A DNA stretch of 64,000 bases from Erythroxylum novogranatense. Its lineage: Eukaryota; Streptophyta; Magnoliopsida; Malpighiales; Erythroxylaceae. The position numbers and the translations under genes were made by a program. Of the stretch, positions 12,687-24,046 are shown piece after piece. The stretch is from NCBI GenBank assembly GCA_029891385.1, contig CM057226.1, positions 11,463,225 to 11,527,224 on the forward strand, given 5' to 3'. The notes below the pieces were generated by a model that was not told the DNA's origin, searched no databases, and saw nothing but the letters and a program-made list of their open reading frames with translations. The first letter of the stretch is position 1, and each line of letters opens with the position of its first letter.

Positions 12687-13432
12687 GGAGTTAGTCATAC
12701 TACGAGGGCTCTCCTACTCCTATATCGTGGAAGGTAGTGCATACCGGAGGTTCTCCTACTTTCTAAGCGCAATTCTTGATCATTAATGAAAACGCTCGGT
12801 CACGACACCGTAAGAAAATGGAAGTGTCACTTGCGCATTGCATATGTACATGATTGACTGCGAAATGTGAAAGATAGAATTGCATGTGATATTTCTGTAA
12901 ATGTTATTGTGTGATTGTGTGATTATGTGTATATGATTAGTGAATGCATGAGTTGGGTGAACCATCGATGATGGTTTCTCACTGAGTTCGCAAACTCACC
13001 CAACATTGCAATTATTTTTCAGGAATTGGTGAGTACCCCGTTAGACAAACGGGAGTATGATTCCTGCAAACAAGGTAGAGTTTGGCGTCGGGATCAGTCT
13101 CATGTCTGCATTTGAGTCATTTTGGTTTTATGTGAAACATTGTATTTTCGCGGATTAATACTGTTATTGTATTGGGCCTAAATTGGATATGAATAAGGTG
13201 GGTACAAATTGGTTATGACTGAAAGTGCATTTTGATTGGAAACGATTTCGTATTAACGCAGGCCCAAATTATTTACTGATAGTTTCACACTCAATTGTTT
13301 CCGAAAAGAAAAATGCATTACCGAGTTTTTGAATTGTTTGACTGCTCTAGCATACCATTCTCGTGGGGCACGGGCTCGGATATCACCATCGATATCGGGT
13401 TCGGGTCCAGCGGGAGTGGGGTGCTACATTTG

Positions 13433-13446
13433 TGGTATCAGAGTCC
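13433..13446 (+). other. Primer-binding site of the LARD element
   Basis: TGGTATCAGAGTCC lies four bases after the LTR end. TGGTATCAGAGC is the common plant site complementary to initiator methionine tRNA. Confidence 0.85.
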
Positions 13447-15182
13447 AGAAGTACAATCTTACATGGGCAATCTGAAATATGAGTTAAGTACATGCATTTA
13501 AGTCATGTCACGGCAGACAGTGACAATTGATCCCCAGTCTAGCATATGAGTCACATGCATAGGCATGTATCCGTCGTTAAACGGTTAGATATAGTAAGAG
13601 AAATGATGATATGTTAGAATGAGATAAAAGGAAGTTGTGAATATCGTAGAATAAAAAACAAGTGTATGATTCGATCTGGCTAATGAACATTTAGTGTGTC
13701 GATATTGGTGGATATATTCTGAAATACAATATTGGAGTTATACTGAGGTATATCCTTGAATGTGGGATAGAAATAAAGTTATAGTTGCGGATTGATAAAG
13801 GAAAATAGAGATATGTTCAAAAAGACAAGATTGAAAGTGTATAAACATAGTGGATGAGAATAAAATGTTATAATTGGGATAGCTTACTATGATGAGTGTT
13901 CTGAATAATGATTTATGACTGTAAATCGATTAGGTTAGTGGGAAAACCAAGAATGATTGTATATAGCTATGATATTGATTCGAGTGTGAAAATGTGTGGG
14001 TATGAGGCAATTATGAAAAGATTGAAATGTAAGATACTGATAATGACAGATGAAAAAGTGGTTAAGGTTCAGTTGATTTGCTTAAGTGAATACACACTTG
14101 ATTCGGACAGCCCCGTGGCAAGTGAAAATATTAAGCGTAATCATCTCGTTTATGTGAAGATGGCATGGGAGGTAATTAATGAGTTAGTAGATAATTGTTA
14201 GTTCGATTCTTATAGAATGAAAGTGTTTATGATAATAACTTGGGAAAGAAGAGAGAATGCCCCCATGATTGAGAATTGGTACCAAAAAAAGGGGAAAGGT
14301 TATCTAGAATTAAATGTGATTAAAGTGTTCTTAGTAGTATACGTTACCAATGAGTAAATCGAGGTGAATACATTTGTAGATAAGATGTAATGAATTTGGT
14401 GGTATATAGCTCCACGAACAGTATTAAAAAGGATGTTCTGATTATATGGATTATGGCATAGATTGATCTACATGGGATACTGTGTATAGCTGAAAATGAT
14501 TTCCTAAGGCATTGAGAATGGTGAGAAATGTGACGATTTGTGAAGTTGAGGAACCTCGAAGTAGTATCGATGAAAATAGTAAGAGATTTACTTTCAAAGA
14601 AAAATTTACCTGAATCGGATTAAGTCGATCAAATGGTTCAATTGATTAGTGATCAATGCAAGGACAATATAGAGATAAATCTGAGAAGAAATGAAAGTGA
14701 ATTTTGGAGTCCTAATCCTAGCGGAGACTCAAGTGTAAGAAATAAAATGTGCTACCGAAGAAGTGTACATTATGATGATGAGATGAATCCGATTATGTAA
14801 GAGACTTACTGAACATTAAGAAAATATTAATTGCGAATATGAGGAGAAAATAGGTTCGTGTATAGTTTGTGTAATTATGTTCTGAATGTACGAGATTGAT
14901 TTGATGAATGTTTATTTTACCCAGGGAGTGATCTATTGTGAATAAATTGGGTTATGTGGAGAAATTAGGGTAAAGGAACATGTGTCAAAATATGTTATGA
15001 TGAAACTGAGAAAAATGATAAGAAAATTGTTTCTCATTGGAGACGTTCGATATGTGAAGAATTGTACGAATCAATCATGAGTATAAGAAGTTTATTGTAT
15101 TACTGAAGAGTAAAGTGTCTTAATTGTATTTAGAATGGATAGTGATTATGATCATAGATGATCGATTGAATGCATTTGCAAG

Positions 15183-15227
<45 letters not shown>

Positions 15228-16744
15228 CATAGTTGAGGAAATATGACGTCATGCAAGTTTCATGAAAGTGAGTCTGAGCTGGATCAAATAAATTGTGGAT
15301 GAATTAGTATTCGCGCATGGCATATTGGGAGACTTAATGATTGCGAGAGGTAACGATATAATGTAAGGTCATAAGGGAATATATTTGTGATCTAGAGTTA
15401 TTTAGAACCAGTTATATGCTGGATACGTCCAGAAATTGTTAAAGATCAAAATTGTTTGAGGAAAATGTGTGAATCATACGATTGATGAGTGTAAAAAGGA
15501 ATCATTTGGAGAAAATGTTAAATTGAGTATTGATCATGTCACTTTATGTGGAGATTTTGTAATATATGTCCCAGTAAAGGTTAAGACGCAATCTGATGAA
15601 ATTGTGGTGCGGAATATTTCTTGAAAGTTTGGAGATTTCATTTGTAAAAAAAAAATATTTATGGATATGTTTATGAATATGTAAATTTATAACGGTTAAG
15701 ATATTTAGGGAATTTGAAAGATTTGAAAAGGATTATGTGTTTGAGTGTTTCAGAATTAAACTAAGGATGCAATTTAACGGGATAAATAGAAGAAATTTAG
15801 TGTAATATTATAAAAGGGGCAAAAAGAGATGCTGGATGTCCAAATCAGGTATATATAAAAAGGATTAGCAAGACCCGAATTGAGGGCTTAGAATATGCGG
15901 ACCTTACCTAGGAATCGAAATGAATCCAATTTTGAGAAAATGATAGCTATGATTGGATTAGGAAATTTGTGTGATAGTGTGAATATATCGAAAAGTAAAT
16001 GATGGTTTAAAGTATGAAATGGAATGATGGTAAATGTGAATATCCAACAGACTTGATCGTTGATAATAAATGTGAATATGATATTTTGGGGTCCATAGGG
16101 ATGAGGAGATTAAGGTAGAGTCCGATCGATTGTGGCGTATCAATTGATAAATTGGTGACATCATTTGAATAGTGTATAAGGTAGATGAGTGAAATGAGTC
16201 TATAATGGGGATTGAGAAATCCTAGTTGATGACAATGTGTCGAGTTGATTATTATCGAGATTATTAGAATCTTACGAGATTAGTGTTTTAACACTCAGGA
16301 GGTGTAATCTGATAAGCGATAAATTAAATGCTTCGAAGTGTATCGCCTCGGTCAAGATACACTTAGATTGTGATAAATGGTTATATAGTGGCTTCTATGT
16401 GACTGTGGTGTGTTTAGAATTGTGGTTTGGAAATTCAGTAACGGATGTTTCGGATTTGTTAAGTGTTCCATGGACAGGATTAGGAAATATTGTTATAATC
16501 TAGTATATGTGTTATTGATACCGAAAGTGAAGAATTGCGAGTAATCATGAGGAATCAGTTATGATAGTGTAACGATAGAGAAAGGAAAAAGGGTGATCGA
16601 TGGTATTGATTCAGTATCTTTGACAGGAATTGGTCATGTAGTGAATAAGTGGAACATATATATAGTGATTGAAACAATTCCCCTATTTCTCGGATCAATC
16701 GTATATGAAATTTTGAGGACAAAATTTTGTCAGGAGCGGAGAAT
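13447..16744 (+). other. LARD internal region, non-coding
   Basis: About 3.3 kb of AT-rich sequence with dense stops. The longest frames (97 codons at 13908-14201, 86 at 16593-16853) show no Gag, protease, RT or integrase motifs. It ends with a purine run at 16732-16744 (AGGAGCGGAGAAT), the likely polypurine tract. One long AT dinucleotide run lies at 15186-15225. Confidence 0.75.
15186..15225. repeat. (AT)n microsatellite
   Basis: About 20 uninterrupted AT dinucleotides within the LARD internal region. Confidence 0.95.
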
Positions 16745-19561
16745 TGTAACATCCCGTTACCGGTGTGAAGGGCATATTGGTAATTCGGATGAGTTAGGAA
16801 TGAATGCATTCATATTATTGAATTTCATTGCATTTAGCCTCTATAATTATTGATAATGATTGCACAAGCATATGTATGTACATGCATGTATGACATTTCC
16901 CGACCTGATTGTGTAAATTGGAAATTTTGGTTAATTGTGCTCTAATTAGTGAATTGGAGTGAGAAATTGAATTTAGGAATTGAGAAATGGGAATTTGAGT
17001 ATATGATTATGTAATTTGTATTTTTGTGGATTTATAAGAATTTTTTTGGAATTTTCGGAGTAATAGGTCCGGACCGGAAAAAAATTGACCATTGACTGAT
17101 TAATTTGATTTCCGGTTCCGAAATTTGATTAACCAATGGCAATGGAGATTAGAATTTGAATTTGAGAAATTAGGATTTTGATCCATTGGAATTCGGGAAA
17201 AATTTGAATTAGAAATTGGATTGAGGTTGTTCGGATTGGACTTGTGACAATTTAAATTGCCAAACAAACCCTTAGTTTCTTAGTTTATAACCCTTCCCCC
17301 TTTTGAATTTTGGCTTCCACGATACCCCTTGATTTTGAGAGAAGATTTGCTTCCTTTGATCGTGGATCTTCTTCTTGATTTCTTCTTGCTTTTGGTTTCC
17401 TCTTCCATCCTTGGATCATTTCCTTTGGTTTGGTAAAGAAGAATTGAAGATGGGTTTGAGTTTGGTGTTTGTCGTGGATGTCGATGAGCTTGGATTGGTG
17501 TGATCTTTAAAGATTTGAGTTTTGATCAAGTAAGTTACTTCTTTCTTGCCTGTTATAGTTTGATTGGTTGATTTATAGAGTTATTTAGATGATTTAACTT
17601 GAATATTTGAAGATTTGGCATTTAGGGTTTCTGATGGGTATTTTCGTTGATTTTTAGGGTTGAAATTTTGGGAATAATGGTTGTTTGATGAAATAGAGCT
17701 AAGGATTAGTGGTATGATGTGTATGGAATTATTTGAGAGTGGTTTGAAAAGAGAAAATTTGGATTTGGAGTTGTTTTCAGTTGAAAATCTGGAAATTTCT
17801 GGGTTTTTAGGCGTTCTTGCGATTACCTGTGGCCATGAAGAACACGCCTTGTGGCGAAACAAGATAACTCCACGCCTTGTGACAGGAAGGAAGCGGCTTG
17901 TGGCGAAACTGGAGTGGGGCGATGTTCTGACGTATCTGATGCATGCACGCCGACGAAGGAAGCTGGGTTCTTGGCGGCGTCAAGGACGCCTGTGGCGAAA
18001 GGCTAAATGAGGGAGCTTCATGCGGGAGGAGAATACCATTTTCCGAAAATTGAGTTGTGAGGTTTTTGAATTTGGGAAATTAGGAATTTATGGATTCAAT
18101 TGGATATGGATTGATTTCAATTCGGAGATTTTGAATTCGGATTTTAGAATTGAAATTGGGATAATATCGGATTAGTGTGGGAAATGTCATAAACATGTCA
18201 TGCCCATAATGAATTCGCTTCATGTGCATAATTGACTCTGAAAATTGTACAATTAGTAATATTTGGTTATTATGACTATTGTAGAGGCTCAAGTGGATCG
18301 CCGATTGTCTGACGTAGGCGAGACTTCCAGGCAGTAGCTCGGAAGTTCTGAGGTGAGTAACCTAGTTGGTTCCTCAGCCTTTATGTGTTTAATATTATAT
18401 GCATTAATGCCATGCGAAGATATGGATGGATATATGTGTGTTTGATTTGATTGATTTCGGACCACGGGTGTCCGAAACATTGAAATGTGATATAGAAGTG
18501 CTAAGTGTGTGTACTGACCGTGAATGCTTGAAAGAAATAGAGTGTGAATGTGCAAATTGATTATGATTGAAATGCCGGACTAAAAGTCCGAAGGAATGGG
18601 AACCGGTCTGTGAAATATAAAATGATTGTGAATGTGAATTGTTACATGTGCATTCATGCATAAGGGCATGATATGATCAGATAAAGATAGTTGTGACCGG
18701 AACAGCCAATAATGCCTTGGTATCGCTTGCCCCCTAAGGTGGTGCATACCCTGAGGGCTCTCCCACGCAGTGCTCGGATACCACATTAAAACTTCTTATT
18801 CTTGAAGCCGAGCCTCGAGCTCGAGGGAAGTTAGTGCATACCCTGAGGGCTCTCCTACTCCCTAGACGCATGGAAGGTAGTGCATACCCGGAGGGCTCTC
18901 CTACTTTCTAAAACGCAATTACTGATCATTGTGAAAGCGCTCGGTCACGACACCATAAGAAAATGAAAGTGTCACATGCGCATTGCATATGTACATGATT
19001 GACTGCGAAATGTGAAAGATAGAATTGCATGTGATATTTCTGTAAATGTTATTGTGTGATTATGTGTATATGATTAGTGAATGCATGAGTTGGGTGAACC
19101 ATCGATGATGGTTTCTCACTGAGTTCGCAAACTCACCCAACATTGCAATTATTTTTCAGGAATTGGCGAGTACCCCGTTAGACAAACGGGAGTATGATTA
19201 CTGCAAGCAAGGTAGAGTTTGGCATCGGGATCGGTCTCATATGCGCATTTGAGTCATTTTGGTTTATGTGAAACATTGTATTTTCGCGGATTAATCTTGT
19301 TATTGTATTGGGCCTAAATTGGATATGAATAAGGTGGGTACAAATTGGTTATGGTGAAAGTGCATTTTGATTGGAAGCGATTTACATATAACGCAGCCCA
19401 AATTATTCTTGATAGTTGCGCACTCAATTGTTTTCGAAAAGAAAAATGCATTACCGAGTTTTTGAATTGTTTGACTGCTCTAGCATACCATTCTCGCGGA
19501 GCACGGGCTCGGATATCACCATCGATATCAGGTTCGGGTCCGGCGGGAGTGGGGTGCTACG
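16745..19561 (+). repeat. LARD 3' LTR
   Basis: Direct repeat of 10614-13428. It starts TGTAACATCC and ends GGTGCTACG, where the final A of the 5' copy is replaced by G. The GTGCA duplication follows at once. Confidence 0.9.
18813..18826. repeat. Perfect 14-bp palindrome in LARD 3' LTR
   Basis: Same CCTCGAGCTCGAGG as at 12673-12686. Confidence 0.75.
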
Positions 19562-19566
19562 GTGCA
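19562..19566. repeat. Target-site duplication GTGCA, right copy
   Basis: Exact partner of 10609-10613. Confidence 0.85.
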
Positions 19567-20660
19567 TGAATAGGAAGCTTGGACAACATTAAATTGTCAC
19601 ATCATCTACAGAAGGAGGCTATTTCACTTGGGTTATACGTAAGAGGGAGAAGCTGGTATAGGAAGGCTATCTAGTGTCATTTTTCACGGTCGTCCTCACC
19701 AAATCCAAAAACCATTATTCTCACATCCTATGGCTGACTATCGGAGATCATTTTTCCTGGCGCTTGATGACTTTTTGCGGCTAATTCATCTTAATCCTTC
19801 GGTTCAATGGCAAAGGCAGGTGTTTGGAGTTTTTATAGGGGAGTTTTAAATTGCAATTATTTCTGTCCATTTAATTAATTAGCGTTTCCTAAATTTTAGG
19901 ATAACTATTTAATTATGTGGAGTTGCGTTTAATTATATTTTTGAATTGCAAGATTTTGTGACTGAATTATTGTTTGGCAATTGATATTGTGTTGATTTTG
20001 GATTTAATTTCATTACTTTGTTTTGGGTCAAAACTGTGTATTGAGATTTTAGCGAAATTGGTAATTATTCAAGGTGGCTTGAATTATTTGGAACATTTTA
20101 TCTGTTGCTAGCATTAATTCTGTTTCTTAAATATTGCGTAAAAGTCGAGCATTGGTGTTAGTATCCTTAATTCTATTTTACTAGTCTGGTGGCAGGTAGT
20201 AAATTGAGATTATTGGAAAATATTTTTGTAACAATTCGAGGTGGCTCGGTTGTTAGATTAAAGTTCAATTTTAATTCTTGGTTCAATTGTTTTAACTCCC
20301 ATATTTTTTTTAGTGATGATTGCCTGCGCTATTGAATTGAAGGATTGGGTTTATCATTGTTAATTATTTGTGTTTGTTTTCTTATTTAATTCACTCGTTG
20401 TTATTTCAAATTTCTCATTTAAAATTTTAAAATACCAAAAACAAGTCCTTAGTGTTAATTTAATTCGTTGCAAATTTTAGCGGTAATTGTTAAAATCAAC
20501 CCCATTTTATAGTTTAGTTTGCATTGCATCTAGTAACTTAGGAAATTAATTTCACTTTTGGTTCCTGAAGAGAACGACCCGAGGTTGTGCTGTACGCGAT
20601 CCTTGGTTAAAATTTTGAAGTAACCCCAAGGCGACAATCGGACGAAAAAGGTTTATTTCA
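19567..20660 (+). repeat. Athila 3' LTR, second part
   Basis: Positions 20035-20660 are a direct repeat of 1-626. The piece before that (19567-20034) is continuous with it and begins just after the GTGCA duplication of the nested element. The LTR ends in ATTTCA at 20660, after which the sequence departs from the 5' copy. Confidence 0.8.
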
Positions 20661-21379
20661 AAGACCCTTATAAAAATTGTGTAGTACGTTCTATTTTGGA
20701 TCTACACAAACCATTCCGATATGCTTATGTGTTTAAATGTTTTGGCAAGTTTGATTGATGCATGAATTAAGTTGCTTATGAATTGTTGCTAAATTGAGAT
20801 TTGGGAAATATATGCATCTTGCTTCAATGTGAGTTTTAAAATGGTTTTTACTTGCTATCGATTATAAAAATATTACCCATGAGCTTTAAGCTCATCCCCT
20901 CTATTTCCACCCCATCTTCAGATGAAGAGCATGTGAACGAGTAACCATGGGTCAAGGCATCACTCCAATTATGCATACTTTTGTATTTTAAGCTAGTTTT
21001 GTAAAACAAGGCTTTAGTTGCATTTTGAGCAAATTATTGCTCATGTATTCTTCTGTATTTTGAGATTTTGAGATATTGATATATTGTAGCTTGAAATTCC
21101 CATTAAAGCCTTGTAAAACTCTTATCTTTTGATGTTAATGAAGTATGATTGTGATTTACCGATGATGTTTCCAAATTGTTGAGTTAACTTTCAAGTCTTC
21201 CATAGGGGTAAATTTTGTGTTCTAATTTCAGGAGGAAAACTATATTGATCTAGGTTGAATTAGACAAAGTTGTCTTCCAGAAAATTGTAGCTTATCTTTC
21301 TAGCTTTCTAATGGTATATAATATGAAATTTTTGGACATCAGAATCAAAAGTTATCATCCTTATAAGTGGAGATACTTA
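20661..21379. other. Spacer, possible remnant of an older LTR
   Basis: AT-rich, no gene seen. A phrase around 20875-20960 (CCCATGAGCTTTAAGCTCATCCCC, interrupted here only for description, then TTCAGATGAAGAGCATG) resembles text found in LTRs of Tekay-like gypsy elements. No partner repeat is present in the window. Confidence 0.4.
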
Positions 21380-22060
21380 AGAGTACAGACTGCATCTTCT
21401 GTGATGATGCGTATCTTCCGTGATACGTACATCTTTTGTGATGATATGATACGTACATCTTCTGTGATGACGTGTAACCTTTGCGATGATTTATATCTTC
21501 TGTGCACTATTTATCTTACATTGTCTAGCCCAATTTTGACCCTCTAGATGACATAATCTATCTTCAAGGTCCTCATGAAAGCTGTAAATCTTGAACTCTT
21601 CTTTCAAACCATCTAAGAACAACCTTGATATGATATCTTTAGAGCAAGTTATGCTAATTATTTCAAATAGGTCTTAGACTGAAACTTCTTCTAGTCACTA
21701 TTCATCTTACATCATCTGGTCCAATTTTAACCTTCTAGATGACAGAATCTATCTTCAAGGTCTTCATAAAAGTTATAGATCTTAAATTCCTCTTTCAAAC
21801 CATCAAAGAATGACCTTCATCGGATATCTTTAGAAAAAGTTATGTCAATTTGTTAAACATCTTCTGTACACTGTTCAAATACTTCTTCTGGATACTGTTC
21901 ATCTTACATCTTCTGTTCCAATTTTGATCCTCTAAATGACAGAATCCATCTTCAAGGTCTTCATGAAAGTTGTAGATCTTGAAGTCTCTTTTGAATCATC
22001 TAAAAATGACCTTGATATGATATCTATAGAGAAATATATGCTAAATTTTCCTAAACTGAT
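21380..22060. repeat. Degenerate tandem repeats: short CATCTTCTGTGATG units, then three units of about 190 bp
   Basis: From 21385 to 21500 the phrase ATCTTCTGTGATGA recurs four or five times with variable spacing. From about 21505 three longer units follow, starting near 21505, 21694 and 21890. Each contains TCTTACAT, CCAATTTT, CTCTAGATGACA, ATCTTCAAGGTC and an AGTTATGCTAATT-like end. Copies differ at many positions, so the array is old. The wording resembles gypsy LTRs, but this is not proven. No coding frame. Confidence 0.7.
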
Positions 22061-22239
22061 TTTTTTAATTTCACAATAAGAAATTATTTCTATTGAACTT
22101 CTTAATCTTTTATTTTGAGTTAAAGAGATATGTATCTCAATATTTCATGTAAATAATAATTACATATATGAATAATGCCTAGTACTTTCAATGAATGATT
22201 AATATTTAACTTAATTTTTTATATGGAGGATCCACCTAT

Positions 22240-22640
22240 GCTTAAAGGTAAATAATCGTTTGGTGATTAAACCGGTCATGCTATATGGAGCATCCTTTCG
22301 GCTTATAAAATAGTGTGTTGTCATAAGTTAATGATTGCAAAGATGAGGATGCTCAATTGGATAGGCAACCTTAGTAGAATAGATATGGTTATGAATGTAA
22401 TGGTAAGAGATAAATTAAAGGTGACTAATATTAATGAAAAATTAAAAGAGACAATCCTTAGGTAGTAGGTGGTTCGAGCATTAGAGACTATAAGAGGAAA
22501 AAAAAGGCTAAGAAGAACTAGGAAAGTGATCAAAATTATATGACTTTACTAGAATTTATCGAGGATATAATTCTTAATAGAAAACTTTGGCGTACTACGA
22601 TAAGGGTAAAAGATCTCACTTAGAGAGGTCTTTTTCTTTC
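22240..22640 (+). pseudogene. LINE (non-LTR retrotransposon) reverse transcriptase, C-terminal fragment
   Basis: Broken frames on the plus strand together read like the last part of a plant LINE ORF2: VIKPVMLYGAS, then MRMLNWIGNLSRID, then VRDKLKVTNINEKLKE, and finally LLEFIEDIILNRKLWRTTIR. The matching family pattern is the MLYG(S/A)ECW, MRMLRWM and EKMRE..LRWFGHV region followed by LDRxxWRxRI. At least three frame changes and several stops lie between these pieces. The GTT-rich run at 23021-23046 may be the remnant of the 3' tail, though another repeat separates them. This is a dead 5'-truncated copy. Confidence 0.75.
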
Positions 22641-22968
22641 TTATAGATCTTTTAAACATTTTTTTTTAATGATTCAAGGCTTATGTCTTGTATTTAGCTT
22701 AAACTTGTAAACTAAACATTCTCTTATGTAGCTTAAATATGCTCTTGTATTGACTCGTTTGATTTAGTTATTTATTTTTTCTCCTTTATATGTGTATTTA
22801 TGTACTATTTTATGTTCTTATTCTTATTTTTAACCTTGCTCTATATCTATTGTAATATTGATTTTATTGTTTATATATTTATATTTTTTACATATATATT
22901 TGTTTGTTTTTTTATTTATGTTTATGTATGTTTATTTATCGAAATAATATCTCTATCAATTAAGTGTA
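22641..22968. other. T-rich spacer after the LINE fragment
   Basis: Very T-rich sequence with no gene. Its open frame is a run of Phe, Leu, Tyr and Ile codons caused by base composition. Confidence 0.5.
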
Positions 22969-23330
22969 AGTTTACGTACCTCTGGACCTCTTTAGATTCC
23001 ACGATTGACAGAACTTTCACTTGGTTGTTATTGTTGTTGTTATTATTTTATATATATATCACTTACTGGAATGACTAAGCTAATAAAATAAGATAGTAGT
23101 TTAATTAAGATTGGAAGAAATAAGGCACACACAAAAATTATCAGTTAGGAATAAGGATATGTATTTCTGGACCTCTCTAAATTATGCGATTAATAGAACT
23201 TTCACTTGGTTGTTATTGTAGGATCCACCTATAGTGGCAACTATATCACTTATTGAAATGACTAAGCGAATAGAGTAATATTGCAACTTAATTAAGATTG
23301 GAAGAAATAAGACACACACTCTCTAACTAT
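22969..23330. repeat. Tandem duplication, two units of about 170 bp
   Basis: Both units contain CTGGACCTCT, AACTTTCACTTGGTTGTTATTG, ATCACTTA and then AATTAAGATTGGAAGAAATAA with ACACAC. They lie at about 22969-23136 and 23157-23327. The first has a GTT/TTA-rich tail, while the second has a GGATCCACCTATAG insertion in its place. Confidence 0.75.
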
Positions 23331-23590
23331 ATGTATTAATTTGTAACTTAAAATATATAAGCTTGGAATCCTCCTAAGTTCTACTCTTAATGTTTGAAAT
23401 TGTTTGTTAATACAAAAAAAAGAAGATAGATGAGTATTATAAGTAAACCAAACAAATTATAATCACACAATTTAACCGTAGACTTATGCACAAAAATCTT
23501 ATCGCCATTATATACTTATAAATAACTTATTTAGTTAGAGTTTAATAAATATATATACATTCAAAACTAGTATATATTTCTATCTTGATT
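23331..23590. other. AT-rich spacer
   Basis: No gene, repeat or RNA feature recognised. Confidence 0.5.
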
Positions 23591-23875
23591 TTATGACAAA
23601 AGATATCTTCTAAATAATCCTTGAAGGGAAGCAAAGAGAAATGCTCCTCCTATGAGCGCTACAGCCATAATTCTTTGATACTTGAAATGGAATTGTTGAT
23701 CTAAAACAACAACAAAGAAACCAAGTTGATGAGTTCGATAATTGTGTTTAGGAAGGTGGTATTGTTGTATGACTTTTTTGGAAGATGTATGGTGTTGTAT
23801 GATTGATATATAATACATTCTTAAGTTGCCTTCAAGTAGCTTTCCAAAATCCATACAAGGTTTCCTTCCCCTCAT
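23591..23875 (-). CDS. Unassigned small ORF with one hydrophobic segment
   Basis: A 94-codon frame on the minus strand, from ATG 23873-23875 to a stop at 23591-23593. I do not recognise it. The C-terminal part (about residues 68-88, RIMAVALIGGAFLFASLQ) is a plausible single membrane segment followed by GLFRRYLLS. GTTGTTGTTTTAG precedes the codons for QQFHFKYQ, which looks like a plant intron end, so only the last ~35 codons might be an exon. No compatible upstream donor in phase was found. It could be the last exon of a small tail-anchored or organelle membrane protein, or chance. Confidence 0.25.
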   Translation of the reverse strand: MRGRKPCMDFGKLLEGNLRMYYISIIQHHTSSKKVIQQYHLPKHNYRTHQLGFFVVVLDQQFHFKYQRIMAVALIGGAFLFASLQGLFRRYLLS

Positions 23876-24046
23876 ATGCAGGAAATTTCCTCCCTTGAAA
23901 AAGGTGGCACAAATTTGCGTAACTGGACCATGACTTGTGATTGTGAAAGGTTGTGTGAAAACAAGAAACTAATAGTAGTGAAATTAACATAATCCTTATT
24001 TTTTATTGCAATGGGGCTGGAATTTCAGTCTAGGTCCCTATCTCTT

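Larger units (their letters stand above)
10614..13428 (+). repeat. LARD 5' LTR
   Basis: Starts TGTAACATCC and ends GGTGCTACA. It aligns end to end with 16745-19561. A GC-rich island (about 11685-11880) and a small cluster of repeats around GAGGGCTCTCC (12595-12760) differ much more between the copies than the rest. Open frames inside it are chance frames shared by both copies. Confidence 0.9.
10614..19561 (+). mobile_element. LARD-like non-autonomous LTR retrotransposon, complete (8.9 kb)
   Basis: Two direct repeats (10614-13428 and 16745-19561, 2815 and 2817 bp) flank an internal region of about 3.3 kb. The element has a perfect 5-bp target duplication, an initiator-Met-type primer-binding site and a purine-rich tract before the 3' LTR. 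The internal region has no recognisable gag or pol and no ORF above ~100 codons, which is the definition of a large retrotransposon derivative. The 3' end (TTTTGAGGACAAAATTTTGT, a purine run, then TGTAACATCC) resembles Tekay/Del-type chromoviruses, so the parent was probably a Ty3/gypsy chromovirus. That is inference. It would need another element's proteins to move. Confidence 0.85.
1..20660 (+). mobile_element. Athila-type Ty3/gypsy LTR retrotransposon, 5'-truncated by window edge, split by a nested element
   Basis: Positions 1-626 match 20035-20660 as direct repeats, so they are the two LTRs of one element. Inside are a TGGCGCC-type primer-binding site, a gag with the Athila-style N-terminal domain, and a pol in the order protease, reverse transcriptase, RNase H, integrase. 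The protease has the DxGA form usual in Athila, and the reverse transcriptase has FMDD. No env-like ORF follows pol. A complete LARD-like element (10614-19561) is inserted near the 3' end. Removing it leaves roughly 11.7 kb in the window. The element is defective, with several in-frame stops and an altered integrase active site. The outer 5' end lies before the window, so its target duplication cannot be checked. The lineage call comes from recognised protein motifs, not from a search. Confidence 0.88.

Noticed and set aside
13908..14201. 97-codon ORF in the LARD interior
   Set aside because: No retroelement motif and no neighbouring frames that extend it; likely chance.
11547..18010. ORFs shared by both LARD LTRs (MFDEIELRISGMM...)
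   Set aside because: Shared because the LTRs are copies. They begin in non-coding text and run into the GC-rich island, where the two copies differ and the frames part.
22800..23078. 92-codon ORF of Phe, Leu, Ile and Tyr
   Set aside because: Composition-driven frame in T-rich sequence beside a LINE remnant.
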